Shown piece after piece: positions 23,687-31,790 of a stretch of DNA of 31,852 nucleotides. The notes beneath the pieces were generated by a model, which made no database searches, was not told where the DNA came from, and saw only the letters and a list, made by a program, of their open reading frames with translations. Position numbers and translations under genes: made by a program. Each line of letters begins with the position of its first letter. The first letter of the stretch is position 1. The stretch lies in the NCBI GenBank assembly GCA_964648215.1, contig CAZYMF010000035.1, forward strand, positions 1 through 31,852. Direction: 5' to 3'. Origin of the DNA: CAZYMF01 sp964648215 (GTDB lineage Bacteria > Desulfobacterota > Binatia > HRBIN30 > JACQVA1).

Positions 23687-24889
23687 GCCCTCGACGGGCG
23701 CCGAGTCCTCGAGCTTGCCGACGAGAAGGGCGTCTACTGCGGCAAGCTGCTCGCCGACATGGGCGCCGACGTCGTCAAGATCGAGCCCCCGGGCGGCGAT
23801 GAGACGCGCCACCTCCCCCCCTTCTGGCACGACACTCCGGATCCCGACGGCAGCCTGTTCTTCCTCTACATGAACACCAGCAAGCGCGGCGTCACCCTCG
23901 ACCTCACCCGGCCCGCGGGGCGGGACCTCTTCAAGCGGCTCGCGCGCACCGCCGATCTGATCGTGGAGACGTTTCCGCCGGGCCATCTCGACACGTTGGG
24001 GCTGGGTTACGACGCGCTGAAGGAAGACAACCCCGGGCTCGTGCTCACGTCGATCACCGGCTTCGGCCAGACCGGGCCGCAGCGGCACTTTGCCTCCAGA
24101 GACATCGTCGCCGGCGCCCTGGGCGGCGCGACGTACGTGACCGGCGAGGCGGAGGATCCGCCGGTGACCCTGGCCGGATCGCAGGCGCACGTCACGGCGG
24201 CGACCTACGCGGCCGTCAGCAGCTTGATTGCGCTGCACCACGCCAGCCGCAGCGGCGAGGGGCAGCACGTGGACGTCTCGGTCGAGGAGACCACCGCCTC
24301 GGTGACGCACATCTGCGGCGCCGGCAAGTGGCTCGACGACCACATCATTCCCAAGCGCATGGGCACCGGCCTGTTCGCCTCGGTGCCCTCGGGCGCCTAT
24401 CGCTGCAAGGACGGCCTGGTCTATCTGATGATCAACCGGCCGCTGCACTGGAAGGCCCTGGCGCAATGGATCAACGAGGTGACGGGCAACGCCGCGGTCC
24501 TCGACCCGCTCTTCGAGGGACCCTCGTCGAATCGCCACGCCAGCCGCGACCTCATCGATTTCTACATCACGGAGCTGACCTCACGGCACACGGTCGACGA
24601 GATCTACCGCGAGGGCCAGCGCCGTCACATCGCCTTCACGCCCGTCAACACCGCGGCCGCCGTGGCGCGCGATCCGCAGCTCGCGGCGAGGAATTTCTTC
24701 GTCGAGGTGGCCGACGCGAAACGTGGCGCGCTGCGCTATCCGGGCGCGCCGTACCGCCACGCCGAAACACCCTGGCGCATCTCGCGACCCGCGCCGCGCC
24801 TCGGCGAGCACAACGAAGAGATCTACGGCGGCGAGCTCGGCCTGCCCGCGGACGCGATCCGCGCCTTCACCGCGAGCGGAGTCATCTGA
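23687..24889 (+). CDS. Class III CoA-transferase-like protein (4), no catalytic aspartate seen, 5' end lost
   Basis: 400 visible residues of a CaiB/BaiF protein starting inside the conserved LDGRRVLELADEKG motif, so only about ten residues are missing. GADVVKIEPPGG, NTSKRGVTLDLTRP, GFGQTGPQ and GEGQHVDVSVEE are intact. The segment where the active-site aspartate should lie reads LAGSQAHVTAAT, with no acidic residue; counting back from the following helix puts histidine (visible residue 168) in its place. It lies 6 bases before another CaiB gene that keeps the aspartate. The pair resembles heteromeric transferases such as BbsE/BbsF, in which two CaiB-type chains work together. It could also be a catalytically different homomer. 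Confidence 0.85.
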   Translation, partial: ALDGRRVLELADEKGVYCGKLLADMGADVVKIEPPGGDETRHLPPFWHDTPDPDGSLFFLYMNTSKRGVTLDLTRPAGRDLFKRLARTADLIVETFPPGHLDTLGLGYDALKEDNPGLVLTSITGFGQTGPQRHFASRDIVAGALGGATYVTGEAEDPPVTLAGSQAHVTAATYAAVSSLIALHHASRSGEGQHVDVSVEETTASVTHICGAGKWLDDHIIPKRMGTGLFASVPSGAYRCKDGLVYLMINRPLHWKALAQWINEVTGNAAVLDPLFEGPSSNRHASRDLIDFYITELTSRHTVDEIYREGQRRHIAFTPVNTAAAVARDPQLAARNFFVEVADAKRGALRYPGAPYRHAETPWRISRPAPRLGEHNEEIYGGELGLPADAIRAFTASGVI

Positions 24890-24895
24890 GGCTCA

Positions 24896-26149
24896 ATGAC
24901 GCAGGCCCTCCACGACGTGCGGGTGGTCGAGTTCGCGGCGGGCATGGCCGGGCCGTGGATCGGGCGCCTCATGGCGTACTGCGGCGCCGAGGTCGTCAAG
25001 GTCGAGTCCAAGAGCCGGCCGGACGTCACGCGACAGTACGTGCCGCCGTGGGCGCCCCAGATGGGCATCCAATCGCAGCTGTCGCCGTGGCTCACGGACT
25101 GGAACGCCGGCAAACGTTTCGTCGCCCTCGATCTCACGCGGCCGGCGGCGGTGGAGCTGGCAAAGCGAGTGGTCGCGACCGCCGACATCGTCGTCGAGAA
25201 CTACAGCGCCGGGGTGATGGACAAGCTCGGCCTGGGCTACGCGGAGCTGCGGCGCGTCAAGCCGGAGATCATCATGCTGAGCTCTTCCGGTTACGGCGAC
25301 AGCGGACCGTGCCGCGACTTCGTGACCTGGGGGCCGAACATCGAGGCGTTGTCCGGCCTCAGCACGCTCTCGGGGTTTCCGGCGCGCGAGTGCACCGTGA
25401 CCCAGTACGCCTACCCCGATGCGGCCAGCGCGCTGCACGGGCTGTTCGCCGTCCTCTGCGCCCTCGACCACCGATCGCGCACGGGCCAGGGGCAGTACAT
25501 CAACCTCGCCCAATTCGAAACGACGGTGGCGATCACCGGCCATGTGCTGCTGGAGCACCTCGCCAACGGCCGCGAGCCGCGGCGCCTCGGCAACGGCTCT
25601 CTCCACGCCGCACCGCACGGCTGCTACCGCTGCGCCGGAGAGGATCGCTGGTGTGCCATCGCCGTCACCGGCGAGGTCGAGTGGGAGCGCTTCTGCGCCG
25701 TGGTCGGCGAGCCGGCTTGGAGGGCGGACCCGAGATTCGCGACGCGGAGCGCCCGGCTGGCACACGCCGAGGAGCTCGATCGATTGGTCGAAGGATGGAC
25801 CAGCCGGCGTGACGCCTACGAGGTGATGGCCGCGCTGCAAGCGGCCGGCATCGCCGCCGGCGTGGTGCAGAACATCGAAGATCAGCTCCGCCACGACCGG
25901 CAATTGGCGGCCAGAGACTTCTTCGAGAGCGTCGAGCATCGGCGCAAGGGAACGGTCGTCGCCAACGGCATCCCGCTCGGTCTGACGCGCACGCCGGGAC
26001 GCACCACCGGCGCCGGAGCCGCGGTGGGAGCCGACAACGACTACGTGTTCGGCGAGCTGCTGGGCATGACGGCGGAAGAAATCCGGCGAAGCATCGCCCT
26101 CGGAGCGATCGAAAGCGACGGAGCCGTTACAGCGGGTCCGACGGATTAG
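24896..26149 (+). CDS. Class III CoA-transferase, CaiB/BaiF family (5)
   Basis: A 417-residue CaiB/BaiF protein: VRVVEFAAGMAGPWIGRLMA, GAEVVKVESKSRPDV (30-44), NAGKRFVALDL (70-80), VVENYSAGVMDKLGLGY (99-115), D175 in YAYPDAAS aligned with the catalytic aspartate, and GQGQYINLAQFE. Layout and aspartate position equal those of the protein at 5114-6334. It begins 6 bases after the preceding CaiB stop, so both are almost certainly co-translated and may form a heteromer in which this chain supplies the aspartate. The last 15 residues (after IESDGAV) are likely disordered. Downstream, a tandem 9-base repeat separates it from the next dehydrogenase gene. Confidence 0.88.
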   Translation: MTQALHDVRVVEFAAGMAGPWIGRLMAYCGAEVVKVESKSRPDVTRQYVPPWAPQMGIQSQLSPWLTDWNAGKRFVALDLTRPAAVELAKRVVATADIVVENYSAGVMDKLGLGYAELRRVKPEIIMLSSSGYGDSGPCRDFVTWGPNIEALSGLSTLSGFPARECTVTQYAYPDAASALHGLFAVLCALDHRSRTGQGQYINLAQFETTVAITGHVLLEHLANGREPRRLGNGSLHAAPHGCYRCAGEDRWCAIAVTGEVEWERFCAVVGEPAWRADPRFATRSARLAHAEELDRLVEGWTSRRDAYEVMAALQAAGIAAGVVQNIEDQLRHDRQLAARDFFESVEHRRKGTVVANGIPLGLTRTPGRTTGAGAAVGADNDYVFGELLGMTAEEIRRSIALGAIESDGAVTAGPTD

Positions 26150-26182
26150 CAGAAGATGAATCCTGCCAACGCCGCGATCTTC

Positions 26183-26218
26183 AATCCGTTGAATCCGTTC
26201 AATCCGTTTGATCCGTTG
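26183..26218. repeat. Tandem 9-base repeat (AATCCGTTG type), copy 1
   Basis: Four consecutive 9-base units: AATCCGTTG, AATCCGTTC, AATCCGTTT, GATCCGTTG. They fill the middle of the 85-base interval before the third acyl-CoA dehydrogenase. The bases that follow, TAAGGATT, resemble TAGAGATT after copy 2, so the element may extend to about 26226. Its edge would then supply the AAGGA Shine-Dalgarno of the gene. Confidence 0.75.
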
Positions 26219-26234
26219 TAAGGATTGTACTCGA

Positions 26235-27434
26235 ATGGACCTGCGTTTCAGCGAGAACGACGAAGCCTTTCGCGCCGAGGTTGCACAGTGGCTCGGCGAC
26301 AACCTGGCCGGTGAATTCGCTCCCCTGCGCGGCCGTGGCGGCCCCGGGGACGAGCACGTGCTGCTGGCGGAGCGCCGCGCCTGGGAACGCAAGCTGGGCG
26401 AGGCCGGCTGGACCTGCGTCGGCTGGCCGAAGGAGCACGGCGGCCGCGGCCTGTCGCTGATGCAGCAGGTCATCTTCTTCGAAGAGTACGCCCGCGCCCA
26501 GGGACCCGGCCGGCTCGGCCACATCGGCGAAACCCTCCTCGGCCCGACGATCATGGCGTTCGGCACCGCCGCACAGAAGCGCCGCTTCCTGCCGCCGATC
26601 ATCAGCGGCGAGGAGCTGTGGTGCCAGGGCTATTCGGAGCCCAACGCCGGCTCCGACCTGGCCAACGTGCAGACCAAGGCGCGCCGCGAAGGCGACGAGT
26701 GGGTGATCGAGGGGCAGAAGATCTGGACCTCGGGGGCGCAATGGTCGGACTGGTGCTTCGTCTTGTGCCGCACCGATCCCGCCGCGCCGAGCCACAAGGC
26801 GCTGTCGTACCTCCTGGTTCCCATGCGCCAGCCGGGGATCGAGAGTCGCCCGATCCGACAGATGACCGGCGAGTCCGAGTTCAGCGAGGTCTTCTTCGAC
26901 GGCGCGCGGACCGCGGCGGAGAACGTCGTCGGTGACGTGAACGGCGGCTGGGCGGTCGCCATGGGCACGCTCGCCTTCGAGCGCGGGGCCTCCACGTTGG
27001 GGCAGCAGCTCAACTTCCACAACGAGCTGCAGGAGGTCTTCGAGCGAGCGCGGGCCAGCGGCGTCAACAACGATCCGCTCATGCGGCAGCGCCTGGCCGA
27101 GGCGTGGATGGGCCTGCGCATCATGCGCTTCAACGCGCTGCGCACGTTGAGCCAGGGCGACGGCACCAAGCTCGGGCGCGAGGCGTTGATCACCAAGCTC
27201 TACTGGGCCACCTGGCACCGCACCCTCGGCAAGCTGGCCATGGACGTGCTCGGGGCGGACGGCGAGGTCGCCGCCGGCGCGCCGTACGAGCTGGCGCGGT
27301 TGCAGCGGCTGTTCCTGTTCACCCGCGCCGACACCATCTATGCCGGTACCAACCAGATCCAGCGCAACATCATCGCCGAGCGCGTCCTCGGCCTGCCGCG
27401 CGAGCCGCGGCCGACAGGAGGCACGCAACGATGA
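26235..27434 (+). CDS. Acyl-CoA dehydrogenase (3), FadE-like
   Basis: A 399-residue acyl-CoA dehydrogenase. GWPKEHGGRGLS (63-74), WCQGYSEPNAGSD (129-141), EGQKIWTSGAQWSDW (159-173) and the C-terminal IYAGTNQIQRNIIAERVLGLP are standard. The YEGT glutamate is alanine (YAGT), but E249 in TLAFERGAS occupies the alternative helix-G base position. The ATG at 26235 is chosen because AAGGA lies ten bases upstream and similarity begins with MDLRFSENDEAF. It overlaps the following SDR gene by four bases (ATGA). A FadE-SDR pair of this kind occurs in the steroid-ring regulon of actinobacteria (fadE30-ipdF), which is suggestive but not proof of the same substrate. Confidence 0.88.
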   Translation: MDLRFSENDEAFRAEVAQWLGDNLAGEFAPLRGRGGPGDEHVLLAERRAWERKLGEAGWTCVGWPKEHGGRGLSLMQQVIFFEEYARAQGPGRLGHIGETLLGPTIMAFGTAAQKRRFLPPIISGEELWCQGYSEPNAGSDLANVQTKARREGDEWVIEGQKIWTSGAQWSDWCFVLCRTDPAAPSHKALSYLLVPMRQPGIESRPIRQMTGESEFSEVFFDGARTAAENVVGDVNGGWAVAMGTLAFERGASTLGQQLNFHNELQEVFERARASGVNNDPLMRQRLAEAWMGLRIMRFNALRTLSQGDGTKLGREALITKLYWATWHRTLGKLAMDVLGADGEVAAGAPYELARLQRLFLFTRADTIYAGTNQIQRNIIAERVLGLPREPRPTGGTQR

Positions 27435-28213
27435 CCACGACGACCCCCTCCTGTCCTCCGGCACGCGCCCTGCTCGACGGCAAGACGGTGCTGATCACCG
27501 CCGCCGCCGGCACCGGCATCGGCTTCGCCACCGCCAAGCGCTGTGTCGAGGAAGGCGCGACGGTGATGATCAGCGACATCCACGAGCGCCGCCTCGCCGA
27601 GGCGGTCACGCGCCTCGCGGCGATCGCTCCGACCCGCCCGGCGAGCCGGCTGTGCAACGTGACGCGCGAGGCCGAGGTGCAGGCGCTCGTCGATGCCGCC
27701 GTGGCCGAGATGGGCCGCATCGACGTTCTGGTCAACAACGCCGGGCTCGGCGGCTTCGCGCCGCTCGTCGACATGACCGACGAGCAATGGCACGCCGTAC
27801 TCGACGTGACCCTGAACGGCACGTTTCGCATGACCCGCGCCGCCCTGCGCCACATGCTCCCGCGCGGCAGCGGCGTGATCGTCAACAACGCCTCGGTGCT
27901 CGGCTGGCGGGCGCAGGCGGGGCAAGCGCACTACGCCGCGGCCAAGGCCGGGGTGATGGCGCTGACGCGCTGCGCCGCCATGGAAGCCGCCGCGGCCAAC
28001 GTGCGGGTCAACGCCGTCGCCCCCAGCCTCGCCATGCACGAGTTCCTCTCCAAGGTGACGCCTCCGGGCCTGCTCGAAGAGCTGACCGCGCGCGAAGCCT
28101 TCGGCCGCGCCGCCGAGCCCTGGGAGATCGCCAACGTCATCGTCTTCCTGGCCAGCGACTACTCCTCGTACATGACCGGCGAAGTCGTCTCGGTCAGCAG
28201 CCAGCACCCGTGA
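27431..28213 (+). CDS. Short-chain dehydrogenase/reductase (classical SDR)
   Basis: A 260-residue classical SDR. The cofactor motif is TAAAGTGIG (27-35 region), NNAG lies near residue 99, and the catalytic set is S in NNASVLG with Tyr and Lys in HYAAAKAG. The C-terminal half runs VRVNAVAPSLAMHEF and then GRAAEPWEIANVIVFLASD, usual for FabG-like 3-oxoacyl or hydroxyacyl-CoA dehydrogenases. The ATG overlaps the dehydrogenase stop (27431-27434), so translation is coupled. The WRAQAGQAHYAAAKAGVMAL block recalls IpdF-type SDRs of steroid ring catabolism from memory; substrate assignment is inference. The gene ends just before a palindromic repeat related to the one upstream of its partner. Confidence 0.87.
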   Translation: MTTTTPSCPPARALLDGKTVLITAAAGTGIGFATAKRCVEEGATVMISDIHERRLAEAVTRLAAIAPTRPASRLCNVTREAEVQALVDAAVAEMGRIDVLVNNAGLGGFAPLVDMTDEQWHAVLDVTLNGTFRMTRAALRHMLPRGSGVIVNNASVLGWRAQAGQAHYAAAKAGVMALTRCAAMEAAAANVRVNAVAPSLAMHEFLSKVTPPGLLEELTAREAFGRAAEPWEIANVIVFLASDYSSYMTGEVVSVSSQHP

Positions 28214-28224
28214 GAAGAGAGAGC

Positions 28225-28322
28225 TTACAACGGATTGAACGGATGAGCCGAGGATGGTCAAGAAACAGTCTGCAGTCCGAATTCCAACCTTTCCGAATCC
28301 GTTGAATCCGTTGAATCCGTTG
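28225..28322. repeat. Palindromic repeat built of AATCCGTTG units, copy 2
   Basis: The right arm is three perfect tandem AATCCGTTG units (28296-28322) followed by TA. The left arm, about TTACAACGGATTGAACGGAT (28225-28244), is the inverted counterpart with two units. About 50 bases separate the arms, so the RNA could form a long hairpin between the SDR and MaoC genes. The unit is identical to that at 26183-26218 and in the same orientation. Confidence 0.78.
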
Positions 28323-28351
28323 TAGAGATTCCGTGGCGAAGGAGTGAGGCA

Positions 28352-28813
28352 ATGACGACCGTCTTCAACACGCCGGCAGATCTCAACCGTGCGGTGGATC
28401 AGCACCTCGGCTACAGTGACTGGCTCACGATCACGCAGGAGCGCATCAATCAGTTCGCCGAGGCCACCGGCGACCATCAGTGGATTCACGTCGACCCGGT
28501 CCGCGCCAAGGACGGCCCGTTCGGCGCCTGCATCGCGCACGGCTATCTGACGCTGTCGCTGGTCAACCTGTTCCTGCCCCAGATCGTCGAGGTGCGCGGC
28601 ATCCGCATGGGCGTGAACTACGGCGTCGACAAGGTTCGTTTTCCGGCCCCGGTGCGGGTCGGCGCGCGGATTCGCGGCGGCGGCGAGCTGATCCGCGTCG
28701 AGGAGGTGAAGGGCGGCGTGCAGGCCACGATCCGGGTCACCGTCGAGATCGAGGGCGGCGACCGGCCCGGGTGCGTCGTCGATACCATCAGCCGATTCTT
28801 CCCGCACGAGTGA
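28352..28813 (+). CDS. MaoC-like single-domain enoyl-CoA hydratase
   Basis: A 153-residue hot-dog protein. FAEATGDHQWIHVDPVRA contains the D41-x4-H46 dyad of R-specific hydratases. GPFGACIAHGYLTLSLVNLF and GVNYGVDKVRFPAPV are the standard helix and following strands of the NodN/MaoC group. The length is normal for a single domain. The ATG at 28352 has AAGGAG seven bases upstream. Its stop lies 5 bases before the start of the molybdoenzyme gene (or overlaps it if a GTG start is used), so the two are probably expressed together. It likely hydrates a 2-enoyl-CoA or a related unsaturated intermediate. Confidence 0.88.
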   Translation: MTTVFNTPADLNRAVDQHLGYSDWLTITQERINQFAEATGDHQWIHVDPVRAKDGPFGACIAHGYLTLSLVNLFLPQIVEVRGIRMGVNYGVDKVRFPAPVRVGARIRGGGELIRVEEVKGGVQATIRVTVEIEGGDRPGCVVDTISRFFPHE

Positions 28814-28818
28814 ACCTG

Positions 28819-31728
28819 ATGCCGATCTCACGACGGAAGTTCCTGATCGGCGCCGGTGCCGGCGCCACGACTGTCGCCCTCGGCCTCTACTACCTTCAGC
28901 CAGGCCACCAGGGGCCTGTGTCCACGCAGGAACCGGCGGTGCCGCCCCAGGGCGGGCGCTTTGTCCCGCCGCCGCTGCCCCAGGTCGAGTATCGCACGTG
29001 GGAGGACGTCTATCGCCAGCGCTGGACGTGGGATCGCGTCGCCAAGGGCACGCACACGCGCGCCAACTGCATCTCGGCGTGCTCGTGGAACCTCTTCGTC
29101 CGGGACGGCATCGTTTGGAAGGAAGAGCAGAACGCGGTCTACGAGCACCAGCGTGCCGACGTTCCGGACTTCAATCCGCGCGGCTGTCAGAAGGGCGCGT
29201 GCTACGCCGACCTGCAGGTCTCGGCCTCGCGCCTGCTCTATCCGCTCAAGCGCGCCGGCGAGCGCGGCGAGGGCAAGTGGCAGCGCATCTCGTGGGACCA
29301 GGCTCTCGACGAAATCGCCGACAAGCTGATCGATGCCGCCATCGCCGACGGCAGCGAGTCGATCGTCCACGACCACGGCACCACCAACGCCGGCTACGGC
29401 CCGGAGACCGCCGGCGAGATGCGCTTCACCGATGCGATCGGCGCCACGGTGCTCGATTCCTGGTCGGGCGTCGGCGACATGCCGATGGGCTGCGTGCAGA
29501 CCTGGGGCATGTACAACTGCGAGGGCACGTCGGACGACTGGTTCCGCTCCGACTACATCGTCGTCTGGATCGGCAACCCGGTCTACACGCGCATCCCCGA
29601 CGTCCACTTCATGTACGAGGCGCGCTACCGCGGCGCCAAGGTGGTGGTGATTGCGCCCGATTACAGCGCCACCGCGATTCACGCCGACCTGTGGATCAAC
29701 CTCAAGGCCGAGACCGACGCCGCCTTCGGCCTGGCGGCGGCCCAGGTGATCCTGGAGGAGGGGCTCTACAAGGCCGACTACATCCGCGAGCAGACCGACC
29801 TGCCCGTCCTGGTGCGCGACGACACCGGCCGCTTCCTGCGGCAGTCGGACGTCGAGCGCGACGGGGCCGACAATCTCTTCTACTTCTGGGACGAGCCGGC
29901 GGGAAAGCTCGCCCCGGTCCCGGGCTGCGAGGGCGAAGGCGGGCGCTCGATCGCGCTCGGAGCGCTGAAGCCCGCCCTCACCGGCCGCTTCACGGTCACG
30001 CTCGCCGACGGCAAGTCGGTGACCGTGCGACCCGTCTTCGAGCGCCTGCGCGCCCAGCTCGCCGACTACACTCCCGAGAAGGCCGGCGCCATCGCCGGGG
30101 TGTCGCCCACGCTCATCCGGCGCTTCGCCAAGGAGCTCGCCGCGGCCCCGAGCGCGATGATCTTCGCGTCGTGGGGCGCGTGCAAGCAGCACCACAGCGA
30201 CCTCTACCAGCGCACGATGATTCTGCTCATGGCCCTCACCGGCAACCAGGGCAAGTCCGGCGGCGGCATGCGCGTGGCCGCGTGGTGGGGCCTCGATGGG
30301 CTCGACAAGATGGCCGGCTCGAAGCTCAGCATGATGGACATGCTGCGCATCATTCCCAAGGCCATCCGCGGCCTGCTGCCGCGCGACTACGAGCGGCTCT
30401 ACACCGAGCACAGCGAGAAGGCGCCGAACACGCCGCTGATGCCGTTTCTCTACGTGCACGGCGGCTACCGCGAGCTGTGGTCGCGGCCGGACCTCCTCGA
30501 TCAGGGCCTGCCGCGCGGCATGGACGAGTACATGCGCCTGTCGATCGAGCGCGGCTGGACGAAGATCCATCCGCCTCTGGACCGGCGTCCGCGCGCCCTG
30601 ATCTTCACCGGCTCCAATCCCCTGCGCCGCTGGCCGGCGCCGCAGTACGCCCGGAAGCACCTGTTCAAGAAGCTCGACCTCATCGTGTCGGTGAACTTCC
30701 GCATGAGCACGACGACGATGTACGCCGACTACGTGCTGCCGGCCGCCGGGTACTACGAGCAGCACGGCATCAAGTACGCCCAGAGCTACGTGCCCTACGT
30801 CATTCTCTCGGATCAGGCCGTGCCGCCGCTCGGCGACTCGAAAGCGCACTGGGAGATGTTCGGGCGGCTGGCGGAGCGCGTTGCCGCGCGTGCCCGCGCG
30901 CGCGGGGTCACCACCGTGCGCGGCTTCAACGACCAGCCTCTCGACCTGACCAAGGCCTACGACGTGTACACCTCCAACGGGCGCTTCGACCCTCACGATC
31001 CCGCCGACCCCGTCAAGCTCGTCGACGACATCATGACCAACAGCCCGAGCGTCGGCAAAGTCAGCGGCAAGGAGGCCTTGCGCCTCGGCGCCGTGCGCGT
31101 CGTCGGAACCGCGCGGCCGTCGCCGATCTATCAGACCTGCAGCGACTACGATCCGAAGGACACCTACTGGCCGCACCAGTGGTTCGTGCGCGACAAGATT
31201 CCCTGGCCGACGCTGACCGGCCGACAGCAGTTCTACCTCGATCACGACTGGTATCTGGAAGCGGGCGAGAGCCTGCCGGTGCACAAGGATTCCCCCGCGG
31301 CCCGCAGCAAGTATCCGCTGCGCATCAACGGCGGCCACACGCGCTGGAGCATTCACGCCATCTGGCGCGATCACCGGCTGATGCTGCGGCTGCAGCGCGG
31401 CGAGCCGGTGTGCTTCCTGAGCCCAGCGGACGGCGCGGCCCGCGGCGTCAAAGACGGCGACATGGTACGGGTCTACAACGACGCCGGCGCCTTCGAGGCG
31501 ATGGTCAAGGTCGCCCCGAGCGCGCAGCCCGGCGAGGTCATCATCTACCACGCCTGGGAGCCGTACATGTTCAAGGACTGGAAGGGCCAGCAGGAGCCGG
31601 TCGAGGCGCCGTGGAAGGCGATCCATCTCGCCGGCGGCTACGGCCAGATCCACTACCGCATGTTCTACAGCTCCCCCGGCCACGCCCCGCGCGGCGCGCC
31701 GGTGGAGGTGGAGCGGGTCGTGGCGTAG
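28819..31728 (+). CDS. Tat-exported molybdopterin oxidoreductase, type II DMSO reductase family catalytic subunit
   Basis: A 969-residue protein starting MPISRRKFLIGAGAGATTVAL, a twin-arginine signal (SRRKFL plus hydrophobic stretch), so it is exported folded. Next come H79, C84, C88 and C123 (spacing C-x3-C-x34-C) for the FS0 [4Fe-4S] cluster, PRGCQKGACY, GERGEGKWQRISWDQAL (145-161), and SWSGVGDMPMG with D220 as the likely molybdenum ligand. This is the EbdA/S25dA/NarG-like type II group; relatives hydroxylate ethylbenzene, alkanes, p-cymene or the sterol C25 position, and others reduce nitrate, perchlorate or selenate. Length matches EbdA-type subunits. No beta (Fe-S), gamma (haem b) or chaperone gene follows within the 124 remaining bases. 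A GTG at 28810 is an alternative start. Confidence 0.88.
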   Translation: MPISRRKFLIGAGAGATTVALGLYYLQPGHQGPVSTQEPAVPPQGGRFVPPPLPQVEYRTWEDVYRQRWTWDRVAKGTHTRANCISACSWNLFVRDGIVWKEEQNAVYEHQRADVPDFNPRGCQKGACYADLQVSASRLLYPLKRAGERGEGKWQRISWDQALDEIADKLIDAAIADGSESIVHDHGTTNAGYGPETAGEMRFTDAIGATVLDSWSGVGDMPMGCVQTWGMYNCEGTSDDWFRSDYIVVWIGNPVYTRIPDVHFMYEARYRGAKVVVIAPDYSATAIHADLWINLKAETDAAFGLAAAQVILEEGLYKADYIREQTDLPVLVRDDTGRFLRQSDVERDGADNLFYFWDEPAGKLAPVPGCEGEGGRSIALGALKPALTGRFTVTLADGKSVTVRPVFERLRAQLADYTPEKAGAIAGVSPTLIRRFAKELAAAPSAMIFASWGACKQHHSDLYQRTMILLMALTGNQGKSGGGMRVAAWWGLDGLDKMAGSKLSMMDMLRIIPKAIRGLLPRDYERLYTEHSEKAPNTPLMPFLYVHGGYRELWSRPDLLDQGLPRGMDEYMRLSIERGWTKIHPPLDRRPRALIFTGSNPLRRWPAPQYARKHLFKKLDLIVSVNFRMSTTTMYADYVLPAAGYYEQHGIKYAQSYVPYVILSDQAVPPLGDSKAHWEMFGRLAERVAARARARGVTTVRGFNDQPLDLTKAYDVYTSNGRFDPHDPADPVKLVDDIMTNSPSVGKVSGKEALRLGAVRVVGTARPSPIYQTCSDYDPKDTYWPHQWFVRDKIPWPTLTGRQQFYLDHDWYLEAGESLPVHKDSPAARSKYPLRINGGHTRWSIHAIWRDHRLMLRLQRGEPVCFLSPADGAARGVKDGDMVRVYNDAGAFEAMVKVAPSAQPGEVIIYHAWEPYMFKDWKGQQEPVEAPWKAIHLAGGYGQIHYRMFYSSPGHAPRGAPVEVERVVA

Positions 31729-31770
31729 CGGGAGCAACGCCCGCCGGGCCCACTGAACCCTGATTCACCT

Positions 31771-31790
31771 AAGTGCGCGCACTTTTTTCT
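31771..31790 (+). terminator. Possible intrinsic terminator after the molybdoenzyme gene
   Basis: AAGTGCGCGCACTT (31771-31784) is a perfect 14-base palindrome that can fold as a five-pair stem with a CGCG loop, followed by six T residues (31783-31788). It lies 42 bases after the stop codon. The stem is short, so termination may be weak; the palindrome could alternatively be a protein-binding site. Confidence 0.4.

Noticed and set aside
21901..23802. Apparent read-through of the KstD-like frame across the gap into the next gene
   Set aside because: After the gap the CaiB protein is in another frame, and the continuing residues are arginine-rich shadow.
26183..28322. CRISPR array
   Set aside because: Repeat units are only 9 bases, directly tandem without unique spacers, and no cas gene is present.
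28828..31737. A 969-codon open frame antisense to the molybdoenzyme gene
   Set aside because: Its translation has no family motifs and is rich in Arg, Ala, His and Val as expected for the complement of GC-rich codons. The plus-strand protein has a Tat signal, cluster cysteines and a molybdenum ligand.
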